A stretch of 34,557 nt of DNA from Syncephalis plumigaleata (lineage: Eukaryota; Zoopagomycota; Zoopagomycetes; Zoopagales; Piptocephalidaceae). The position numbers were made by a program, and so were the translations under genes. The stretch is taken from assembly GCA_025201365.1 (NCBI GenBank), contig JAIXMF010000126.1, forward strand, positions 1-34,557, in the 5' to 3' direction. Position 1 is the first letter of the stretch; each line of letters begins with the position of its first letter. Of the stretch, positions 21,301 to 31,196 are shown one piece after another. Below the pieces are notes generated by a model. It did not search any database, was not told where the DNA came from, and worked only from the letters and a program-made list of their open reading frames with translations.

Positions 21301-22468
21301 CCACTAAATTGGTCTAATCAATCAATACAATTAGTAATACATCTCTTATTACTTATTAACTATGTAAATACATTACCATAATCTCTTGTGACGATAGACG
21401 ATCCACTTCACTACCACTCACTAAATCATTAATATTCTGTCGAATCTGACGTTGTGGTGGTGGTGTCAATGTGATACTGAATCGTTTAAATGCTGCTAGC
21501 ACATCTTCTTTTAATGATTCAGGTCCATAAATAATAAGATCAACGCGTGTCTGATAATTACTACGTCCTAGTAGCAATAGTTAATATGATTATCATTCTA
21601 CTACTATTTCTATTATCTACCTGTGCCTATAGGACATATTCCTTCTAATCGAATACATTTACGATCAATCATCGGTGAGAATACTGCCGCATGTACACGA
21701 GCTATATGACCAATCTACGTGGTATAATATTAAACATCTATGTTGTGTGTATCTAGTTACTTGCTAACTATTATTGTTATTATTTACCTGTTCACCGGCA
21801 ATATTCATGGCTCGTAGTGCATTCGTATCATATGGGTTGTCGGGTTGTCGTTCAATAATGACACTTTGTCGCTTACCCACCATGCCTGTATAATATCGTA
21901 GTCCTATATAATGTAATGGAAATAACGATGATCAATCTATTAATCTATTTAGCTACTTGATATAACTACCTACCAACTATATTAGTAGTGAATCGACCAA
22001 ACTCTACTTCCGCTTCATCCTCTTCCTCCTCCTCTTCTTCGTCATTATCATTGATGTAAATGACAGGGGTAGACGTGCCAGAAGATGTAGTCACTCGTTC
22101 ATTGTCTGCTACCCTAGTCTTTCTACTAGTAGTAGTACTGTTGTCTTCCTCATCACTACTAATAACCCAAATAGCTTGATTATCTTGACGTGCTGTTGAA
22201 CTACTTGTCGACGGTTCAGCCTCATTAGTTGTCGCTATTATATTTTGACTCTCATTATACGGTCGAGTTACACTCAATGAAGTATAGTCGTATAATGGCG
22301 TTATACCCGTAACATTAGGGAGATCATGACCGTGAACGGGCAGTTCATCGGGTTCTAACCTACGCTTTCCTATGTAAATAGTGTTACAAACGAGATACTA
22401 TCATATTGAACCATATAGGTTGTCAAAGTGTAGTTACCTTTGGACGTGGAATATGAAGAAGAAGCCAT
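18298..22468 (-). CDS. HLTF: HLTF/Rad5-type HIRAN-SNF2-RING DNA translocase and ubiquitin ligase
   Basis: Nineteen exons join to 1014 residues (human HLTF 1009): 22468-22438, 22369-21974, 21903-21788, 21714-21621, 21567-21377, 21313-21083, 21033-20950, 20880-20713, 20646-20539, 20476-20408, 20350-20269, 20200-20181, 20115-20090, 20041-19747, 19685-19386, 19321-18786, 18726-18633, 18561-18508, 18447-18298. Order: KRRL near the start; two SUMO-interaction-like motifs with acidic flanks (WVISSDEED 78-86, VIYIND 113-118); HIRAN domain (about 133-235, GLRYYTG and NPYDTNAL); SNF2 core with MGLGKT (382-387) and ILDEGH (493-498); RING C3HC4 with Cys716, 719, 731, 736, 739, 750, 753 and His733; acidic linker; helicase C with [16 protein letters not shown] and VYRLGQTK. 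The family reverses stalled forks and polyubiquitinates PCNA. The RING sits inside the helicase, as in HLTF and Rad5. Two microexons are 20 and 26 bases. Confidence 0.95.
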
Positions 22469-22821
22469 TATGTGGATTGATTTGGTATTAAAAAAAGAAA
22501 TAATGAACATTTATAACTGTCTCCCTTTTTGTTATTTACTTTGCAAGTTAATTTGTATTTATTTATTTATTGTTACTAGTATAGCTACTATTCAATAGTA
22601 CACTTGATTAGCAATAGCAGTTCAGTAATATGATTCAATAGAATGTAGATGATAATAAATGAGTATTAAGTGAATTGCTGTGGTATACATCCAAAAACAG
22701 TATCATATTTATAATAGAAAGTGTAATAGAGAGCGAGTGAGAGAGAGAGATAGTAAAAATCATAGAATCAATTCATCAATAATGCAAATAATAATAATAA
22801 TAGTAGTAGTAGACTGTCGTC
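22469..22821. other. HLTF promoter / 3' flank of the Cys-cluster gene
   Basis: AT-rich, with a purine-rich run at 22717-22757 (gagagcgagtgagagagaga; CT-rich toward HLTF) and (ATA)n(GTA)n at 22787-22812. No gene seen. Confidence 0.5.
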
Positions 22822-24768
22822 TTATTGCAATCGATGTCGACGTACACGACCGGCTAACATATCATCATAGCGTAAACCACACTTTTGACAAAGTTTAGGG
22901 CCCTATTATTAGCATTATTGTTAGTATTGGTATTAGTATTCCTTATAGCTTGGGTAATTACTTACCGATGCACCACAACCGCATACTTTATCTCCTGATA
23001 CTTGAGGTGATTCTGATGCACAAGAGCATAGAATACTTTTTACACAAAGGGCAGAGCAGTAGCATGGACAGCAGATGGCTACGCATAAATAATCGAAAAA
23101 GGTCCATTCTCTGGCAAAGTCATGTACACCACCAGCGGCACATGGCTGATTGTTATAATCAATATAGGGTGCATGATTGCCTGCTCTAGGTGTGCCAGGT
23201 AACGGAGTCAACTCCATACTATGCATGGGTTCGTAGGATTTACCCGTACCACTGGGATGTACGGCAGCAGATGGTCTATCCGTCATATTGCCATAGGATA
23301 CACCGCCATCTCCACTGGTGGTAGGCGAGACTGGATAGGCAGGTGGTGCTGGTGTGAGTGTATCCATATTTGTCGCATAGGCTGATGGAGAATGTGGTGG
23401 CTGATGCTGATGCTGATGCTGCTGATGCTGCTGATGTGATGTCGGCGAATGTTGTGATGGCGATGAATGGAACGAGTGAGGCGAGGCAGGTCCATGGCCA
23501 TTCACGGTTAGATTGGTGGTTTGAATGGGTGGCACCGGTGGTACGGGTAGTTGCATACCAGAATTATGCGATGGTTGCTGCATACTAGAACTAACAGGAT
23601 GCGAATGTAGATGATGCTGATTAGGCGGTGATGTACCGTATTCCGATTGTCCTTCATAAGGCACTCGATTACGATCTGTACTACGCCGAGTATGATCCAT
23701 ACTAGGTCGATTACGATCCATACTAGGACGAGGTGCCTCCATTTTAGTTGATGCATAATTTGAAGTTAAATGTTGTTGTTGTTGCTGCTGATGTTGCTGA
23801 TGTGGTTGTTGATACTGATGCTGTTGACTACTCGTATCCGGATGCACACTCATTTGAGGTGATGTCACGACGGATTGCGATAAATCAAGATGTGATGTCG
23901 TAGGATAATGATTAGAGGATGGCTCGTTTTTAGTTACTGGTTCAGTTATATGATCATTACCATTACCATTACCATTACCATTATGATTATTGTGATTAGT
24001 AGTAGTAGTATCATCTTCATTCACTACACCAGATACTAGTTCAGGATCATCGTTCACTGGTAGTTCCGTTTGATCAAGCCACTTTTCAATACGTACAAAG
24101 CTAGAAGGTGGTCGAGCGGGTTCTGGCATAGGCATTGGTCTAAATGGTGGCATAGGTGTATTTGTGGTGGAAGTATTAGGATCGTACTGATTTGTGGTAG
24201 TATCCCATGGTGGCTGTCTCATGGATGATGGAACAGGTGGGACTGCAGTATTGTTATTGTGATTAATATTAGTAGTATTAGCAGTAGTATGCTGATGTGG
24301 TGGTGGTGGTGGATGAGCTGGTGGCGGTGGACGTGGTAATGGTGAATTAGTACGTGATAAACTCTCAGTAGGACGCTGTCCATGTGAATTGAAACTACGC
24401 ACACTAGAGGAACGACTACGAACTGCCGTTTTAGTTCCAGTTCCTGCTGATGTTGTTTTATAAGCTGCTGCTATACCACCTCCATTAAAATGACCACCAT
24501 TAGAGGGGAGGGATGATGACATGGGTGTTGTACCATTATCAGGTGGTGCGGGCGAGTAACGTGAATGGGACGCGTGTTGTCCAGCATCAACTGCATTCGA
24601 GGCCGGTGGATAACTAGGTGGAGGTGGATAAAACGACGGAGATGGCGGTGCGGGTAAAGGGCGTGAACCACTTAGTGAGGGGCGTGATGTGGCAGGTGCA
24701 CCATCTCGGTGATTATGACTAGATTCATAAGGTATGGCATAGGAATGCGGTTCGGCCATCACGTCCAT
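22822..24768 (-). CDS. Low-complexity protein with C-terminal Cys cluster and CxC/CxxC motif, function unknown
   Basis: Two exons, 24768-22966 and 22902-22822, give 627 residues. If the donor at 22965 is ignored, the frame reads 10 wrong residues and stops. Splicing instead adds a 26-residue end with CQKC and a basic tail (RVRRHRLQ). Residues 1-540 are disordered-looking: Pro/Ser/His/Gln/Asn-rich, with poly-Pro blocks, HQHQ and Gln runs, and three near-identical RPSMD/RRSTD units. The only compact part is 554-627. A hydrophobic stretch with Cys at 562, 566, 567, 569, 571, 575, 581 and 583 resembles a palmitoylated membrane-facing segment. Then Cys596, 598, 606 and 609 could bind one zinc. I do not recognise the family; a membrane-tethered scaffold is a guess. 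Upstream (25145-25425) is CT-rich on the coding strand. Confidence 0.85.
23395..23450. repeat. CTGATG/CTG coding repeat (His-Gln tract)
   Basis: ctgatgctgatgctgatg followed by ctgctgatg units encode QHQHQ-type runs on the minus strand of the Cys-cluster protein. A second CAA/CAG-type run lies at 23770-23825. Confidence 0.85.
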
Positions 24769-26523
24769 TTAGTCGTGGTGGTTATTTTGTTGATAGGAAT
24801 GAATAACTTGCGGTAATAGTAATTAGTCAAGTAGTATAAGTACAGTGAATTCAGTGATTAAGGGTGAGTTACATGAATACACTACAATAAACTAGAACAA
24901 AAGCGTAAGTATAATGCCCGCACTGCAGGCTATGATAAATAGAATAAAAAGAATAAAACAGTGCTCGATAAAAAGTCACCGTGACTGTAGAAGATGAATT
25001 GACCGGTTAATAGTAGTAGTAGTAAGTGATAATGATAGTAATCAACTCTTCAAAACAGGAGTGATGTGACAAGGCAATACTTGTACACTGTTAAATAATA
25101 ATAATAATAATGAGGAAAAGAAACTTGACTACTAACTATAGCTTAAGAAAGAGTAGAAAGAGTAAGAGTAGAGTAGAAAGAGAGGGAAAGTGAGAGAGAG
25201 AAAGAAAGAAATAGAAATGACCTTCAAGTTAGTGCGGGTATGTGTGTGGGTGGGTGGGTCAAGCTCGTGAATCAATAGAGCGAGTACTGATATACGAAGA
25301 CAATAAAGTGAACACAACGAACAACGTGTGTGTATGTAGGTAGAGAGAGAGAGAGATATGAGCGTGTGTGCGTGCGTGTGTGTGCTGGATGAAGTGAATG
25401 AGAAGAGAAAGAAAGAAAGAAAGAATTAGCCTGTCAAGGAAAGGCCTTTAGTGAATTGTATAGTAGTACTGTAATCACTTGGTCAATCAATCAACCAGTT
25501 AATGAATGAATAGGTAGGCCCTTTTTTCTTTTATAATAATACGAACTACAATCGTATAGTTACGTATAGTTAGATAATGGCGCAAAACGAAATAGCAAAA
25601 TAGAAAGAGTCAATAATGAGACTGATTATTTAAAACATAGGCTACTCATTCTACTATTACTACTACTAGTGATGCTGATACAATCTATCAGTGCTATTAA
25701 TACAAGTAAAGTAGTTGAGGAATACAACAGAGATACACTAGTAAATTACGGAGTTACTAATCACACACATGTTTGATAGGAGGACGGCGTTTTAAAATAA
25801 CTATTATGGATTACCATAGATGGCGAGTGAGCAATTTCTAAGGAATGTGGATAAAATAGTGACTTATTGAATAATGATTCTATAATAGTGACAATGACAG
25901 GTACATGTGTAACAACGAACAACGAGCTATATACTAGCAGTAGTAGTACTACTAGTAGTAGTATTTGATAATGTTTGTCTTCGAATGTTCTTCCTGTTCT
26001 ATAGTAATGGCAATGATAATAGTGATGGTAGTACTAGCTGTGTTATATGTATGTTTTCAATACAGACGGGCTACAAACAAGACGGGACAACATCGCCGGA
26101 AATAGCCAAGGACTAATAAAACGTGTCAAGGATAAATATCCCCGTTCCTGTATCTGTTGCATGCCAATGCCACTGTTTAATCATCATCATCATAACAAGT
26201 TATATCAGCATGTAAATATAAATAGATACATGTGTTTTACACTATTTATAATAACTAGTTAATCACAAAATGTTAATGGATTTATTAAATAAAACTATGC
26301 TATAATGATAATGATAGAAACATCAAGATATCATTCATAAGCTTGTTGGTCAAATAGCAGTAATAATAATAGTAAAGTAGTAATAGTAAAGTAGTAATAA
26401 AGTAGCTCTCCGTTGTAACACGGGTAATAGAATAATAATGTACATCCACATATCCTGATCATTTAAGCAACAAACTCGACATATATATATGTGTATATAT
26501 GTATATATGAGCGTGTTTGTCAT
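24769..26523. other. Intergenic: promoter of the Cys-cluster gene and 3' flank of the kinase
   Basis: There are purine-rich tracts (25145-25220, 25340-25425), a GT-rich run (25325-25385), a 14-bp perfect palindrome tagtagtactacta (near 25940-25954), and microsatellites. A 44-codon plus frame at 25971-26105 is listed separately. No RNA gene recognised. Confidence 0.55.
25971..26105 (+). CDS. Possible single-pass membrane micropeptide (44 residues)
   Basis: The frame begins MFVFECSSCS, continues with an uninterrupted hydrophobic helix of about 20 residues (IVMAMIIVMVVLAVLYVCF) and ends in a strongly basic tail (QYRRATNKTGQHRRK). This follows the positive-inside layout of a signal-anchor protein. 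It is in frame after an upstream stop, has no intron, and lies between two minus-strand genes. There is no homology to cite. The frame is short enough to occur by chance in repeat-rich DNA, but the helix-plus-basic-tail design is unusual for noise. It could also be the last exon of an unseen gene. Confidence 0.3.
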   Translation: MFVFECSSCSIVMAMIIVMVVLAVLYVCFQYRRATNKTGQHRRK

Positions 26524-28895
26524 TTAGCTTGTTGATACGGCACTGGCCAATGTACCTTCAGGTGCGTAAGAGAAGCCAACAAATGCCGTATCAACTTGAC
26601 GTTGAATCTCTGCCTCGGTGACTCGTTCATTAAGTGCTCGTTCCACCGCAGCATCCCATTCATCGCCGTGTGGATCAATGTAGTCATCATCATCATCGTT
26701 GTTGTTGTTACTGTTGTTGTTGGCAACATTATCATTATCATTATTATCATTACCATGATGCTTAAGGTTGCCTTTGTCGTTCTGTTTCCTCGTATAATTC
26801 ATTGTATTGTCATTAAGTCCCGGTACATCGAATACATCATCAAATCCGTCGTTATGCGCATCGCGACCTTGTCCGAGATAGTTGTCGCCTCGTATCTCAC
26901 CCAAGAGTGAATTTGGAATGGGTTCACCGCAGAATTTCGGATCAATATTGTGCAAGTCCATGGTGCCGGCCACTTGTGGATCAAATGGTACCGGGTACTC
27001 TTTGCGATAAACGCGATCCCAATCAATGCCACGGAAGAATGCCTGGCTCTTTACCTCGTCGCCACCACGTGCTCCTAAACGTAGTTTTGGATTACGTTCG
27101 AGTAGATTGACGATAAGTATACGAGCAGCCTTCGATACAAAGTTAGGGAAACGAACACGCTCGTGCAGGATACGATCGAACATGTCACGATCATCGGGCG
27201 AGTAGAAGGGCGGCAGACCGACGAGCATCTCGTAAAGTACCGATCCAAAGCAGTACCAGTCGACTTCTTTGCCGTAGCGTTGACGTTTTAGCACTTCAGG
27301 TGCCAGATACTCGGGTGTACCGCAGAAGGTGGACGTCTTGCCTTCACCGGTATTCTTGGCTAGGCCAAAGTCAACCAGACGAATATGTCCCTCGGAGTCG
27401 AGTAGGAGATTCTCGGGTTTCAAGTCACGATACACAAATCCCAATTCGTGCAAATACTCGAGTGCCGACAATATTTCACATGCGTAGAAACGAGCACGGG
27501 CCTCGGGGAAGCGACGATCACGCTGCAAATGGAAGAAGAGCTCGCCGCCGCTGACGTAGTCTACGCACAAGTAGAGCTTCTGCGCTGATTGGAAACTATA
27601 CCGTAGACCGATCAGGAATGGATGTGTCGCATTACGACGAAGTACCTCGCGTTCACTCATGACTCGACGAATATCGGCAGGTCGACCGCGAATCTTTGAC
27701 TTGGATATCGCTTTAATGGCGTAGACAACACCGGTCTCCTTGTGTCGTGCCAGCATTACTTTGCCGTAACTGCCTTTACCGATGACGGATAGTAGGCAAA
27801 AGTCATCGAGTCCCATTTTACGATTAGAATTGATAGACGCGGCATTCTTCGTCGGGGTGACAACGGTGGTGGATGATGTTTCCGAACTAGTACCGCCACC
27901 ATTGCTAGTTGTCTTAGCATTGCCATTTTCATCGATGTTGACAGCTTCGGAATTGCTTCGTGATCGATTCACATGGGTTGCCGGTGCCAATTTACGCATC
28001 TCACCTCCTTTACGTACACTGGCCAATGAGCCAGCACGAGATCTAGATCCAGGAACCGCCTTATTACGAATGGCTGACACGGGACCACGTTGCTGTTGCT
28101 GTTGCTGTTGATGTAGATCATTCGATAACATGGGATGTGGTGCTGATTTCGAAGAAGCCAGGTTCATCACACGCTTCATACCAATCATGGCGCTTAATGA
28201 TCGTGTCGTACCACCGGTTGACGTGCTTAAACGCGACGAGGAAGCGCCAAGATGACGTGGCGGGAATCCGTGTGCCTGTTGCAATACACGTCGACCATCG
28301 TCAAGGAATTCGAGCAAGGGCACAGAACGCCGTATAACCGAATCATCCACCACACCGAGTAGATAAGCGTGTAGACCGGCACGACGTTTGGCTAGGAATG
28401 ATTTCGAGAAATTGTCACCGAATATACGACGAGCCGGCAATGAAGGAATGCCACGCTGAGGATACTCCTTACGAATCTATCATAGATCAGATTCCATATT
28501 AATACGATATCGAGTTACAAGATATGACTATTACTCACCTGTGCGTGTAATGCACGAAACTCGCTATATCGCTTAAATAGCCACCATTGATCAGAGTCGC
28601 AAGTGACGTGCACTCGGAACACCGTGTATTGTCCACGTCCATTGGCGCCACGTCGTATCTCCGAACTGATACACGCCGCGTTATACTGGACATTCGACAA
28701 TGACGCCGAGGAGGATGACGAGGCAAGTGCGTCTGCAGCATGTGTAGATGCCAAAGACGTACTTGCAGCGCTTTGACTAGTCGCACTCTTCTTTAGTCCC
28801 GCCTTACGAACACTACGAATACTCGACGACCCTGAACTTTGATCATCGTCAAGGTTATGCTTGGCAAAGAGTCGAAATAGCCAAAAGTGACCCAT
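26524..28895 (-). CDS. PX-domain AGC kinase, SGK3-type
   Basis: Two exons, 28895-28539 and 28476-26524, give 769 residues. Residues 1-70 are Ser-rich. The PX domain (about 72-180) keeps the phosphoinositide-binding LFKRYSEF and, across the intron, LPARRIFGDNF and KRRAGLHAYL, closely matching SGK3. A Ser/Gln-rich linker leads to the kinase domain (about 344-610): GKGSYG (352-357), AIK Lys374, YRDLKPEN (Asp470), DFG (488-490), T-loop STFCGTPEYLAPE with the PDK1-type Thr502, then AGC tail EPIPNS. A roughly 90-residue Asn/Asp-rich insert separates the turn motif from the hydrophobic motif FVGFSYAP (Ser755, TORC2-type site). SGK3 acts at PI3P-rich endosomes. The start at 28895 is the first ATG of the frame; an upstream exon joining at the ctatag acceptor cannot be excluded. 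Confidence 0.93.
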
Positions 28896-29386
28896 ACCCA
28901 CTATAGAATGTACGTACGTACGTATACTAATATATCTGTATATGTGTGTGTTTGTATGCAACCAGTTCAAATTAGTATTGTTACTGGAATAAACTATGCA
29001 ATAATAAGTATTAATAAGTAATAAGTAGTAAATAGTAATAATAAGAAGGAAAACGACAATCTAGATTATGCAAAAAGATACTAGTACTAGTGAATAGTAG
29101 TATAATAGATATTCGCAGTAATCGCACTAACAACGAACGAGCAAGAGTGAAAGAGTGAGACTACTAACTAATGAACTAGAGTAGAGTAGTATATAGCTAA
29201 CAACGAATCAACACATTTGCTACTAGTGTCAATCACACAGCTGTAGTAATTACCGTAGTGATAGTAGTAGTAGTAGTAGTAGTAATAGCAGCGAACGCAA
29301 AGAAGGAAGAGTAAGCGTAATCGAGCAAACAGCAATCAAAAGAAATAGGACGTTTGAAAAGATATGGCACGTTCACAGAAAGGAAG

Positions 29387-29433
29387 AGCGAGCGAGCGAA
29401 CGAACGAACGAGCGAACGAAGAACGAACGAAGG
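29387..29433. repeat. GCGA/ACGA tetranucleotide repeat
   Basis: About eleven gcga or acga units with one interruption (gaagaacg). Located about 0.5 kb upstream of the kinase start, it contributes to that gene's coding-strand pyrimidine-rich tract. Confidence 0.85.
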
Positions 29434-29866
29434 AACAAATCAATGAATAAGTGGGGTGTGTATGGCTACCGTATTTGGTCAATAATGAAGAATGTGGTGT
29501 AATGATCTATAGAAAGAGAGGGAGAGAAAGTGTTTATAGAGATATCATGTGTGGGATGAAAGGACACGAGGTACCAATCTACTATTACGACTACTAGCTA
29601 TTGTTATTATCCATTTCCATTAGAATGGACTACAGTAAGCACAACTGGTAGCACACATACAAATGTACTTGCCGTATGTTTTAGTTGTTAACTCCATACC
29701 CCTCTCTATCTATCTATCTATCTCTCTTTCTCTCTATGTATATAAATGCATATATATGTGTGTGCGTGTGTACTTGTGTACAATAGCCTGTCCCTTTTCT
29801 CCCCTTATCCATTACACTACTACTACTACTACTACTATCATCATCATCAGTATCATCATTGGTAAC

Positions 29867-30037
29867 ATGAAAACAAGTAGGCGCGGCAAGTCATGTCGCC
29901 GTGTTACCTCATGCCAAAACACGGCTGATGATTTGTTTCATCCGTTGGCACGCTTCATCCGCGTTGTTTACATACAATTAGAAATAGCTCTATCGAATAA
30001 AGAACAGGGTAACCAACGTTCATTCATTCATCGTTAA
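29867..30037 (+). CDS. Possible small protein of 56 residues, unknown
   Basis: The ATG opens a frame beginning MKTSRRGKSCRRVTSC and ending GNQRSFIHR, with a central stretch FHPLARFIRVVYIQLEIAL that could be an amphipathic helix. It is not low-complexity, unlike its surroundings, and a CT-rich coding-strand tract (29698-29737, again near 29791-29812) precedes it as it does many real genes here. The same frame is open upstream through simple repeats, so the ATG choice is uncertain. No family recognised. Confidence 0.3.
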   Translation: MKTSRRGKSCRRVTSCQNTADDLFHPLARFIRVVYIQLEIALSNKEQGNQRSFIHR

Positions 30038-31196
30038 ACACCTAATGCAAATATAGTAAGGTAAGACATGAATGAACGAATGGTGTAGACATATTCTTCT
30101 GAGGATGATAATGACAATGATCACCATGTCATCATGGTAGACAAAGCGCTTATGGTTCTATCCACCCATGACTGCAATAAACACAAGGCGGTACCACCTT
30201 TACATGTCTTCACATAACATGATAGCGAGAGAATAGTCTATGCCGTTGTACGAGAGAGCGAGTGTTTCATACTATACTATAAATATAGCCATAGTTAAAC
30301 ATGAACCATACTGGTTAGACAAGGACAACAAGTCCAAGGCTCGAAGAAAACAAAACAAAAGGGGGGGCATCTCAGCGAGTGTATCATCACCACCATTCCT
30401 ACTATTGCTATTACTATTATTACTATTCTACAATACTAAAGAGATATAGCAAGTAGTCGTGTAGCTATTTTGTTGACTGGCATAATAGATAAAACCAGAT
30501 ATTATCCCAAGTATTGACTGCTTGATGACTATTTACTTACCGGAGTATAAACGTATAGATGGAATGCAGGTTAACCTTGTAATAATGGAGGGTTGTCGTC
30601 GTTTTTGTTAAAAAAAGAGTATGCTTGATGATCAATCGATTGGTACAAGGTGGGATCAACCAATCCGGCATAGAATTCCAATAAGGATAGTAGAACGTGT
30701 GTTTAATCGTGAAATCAAGAAAGTAAGAGAGAGAAATGATTGAGAAATGATGATCGTTAAATGTCGTTGGCTTCTTGTTTAACTTTTTTGTTCTCGTCAA
30801 CAAGCGATATAATGCTAAGAAAAAAGGAGCGTGAAAGAGAAGGGAAAGTGATATAACAGTAATAGATTGTGTACTATTGTTACAGCGTAGAAATAGAATG
30901 GTCGAATAAAAATGGTAGGCCTTGGCCGATAGTCAATTCGAATGTAGTAGCACGTTTGTAGAATCGATTAGCTATAAATGATTCAGTAGTCACAAATATT
31001 TCATCTTATTAATCATGATTAGAGTAGATAATAGCAAGATGATAGATAGTATACGTAAAAGAGAAGTAGCCAGCCTAATACAACAGTTATCATTACATTT
31101 ATTAGATTGTAATCGATTGCACTTTGTCACAAGTCCATAAAGTGAAATTGAATTGACACAAAGCAATACATAGGAGGGGAGAGGGAGTAAACACTG

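Larger units (their letters stand above)
28896..31196. other. Intergenic: kinase promoter and 3' flank of the PA-TM-RING gene
   Basis: Contains (TAG)n at 29261-29286, a purine-rich GAGC/GAAC repeat (29387-29433), (CTAT)n and CT-rich tracts on the plus strand (29698-29737), (TAC)n(TCA)n (29815-29848), and a candidate small plus-strand gene at 29867. Bases 30040-31190 are AT-rich with no recognised gene. Confidence 0.5.

Noticed and set aside
28896-28970. Longer N-terminus of the kinase to 28970
   Set aside because: The frame is open but begins with TTG; the first ATG is at 28895.
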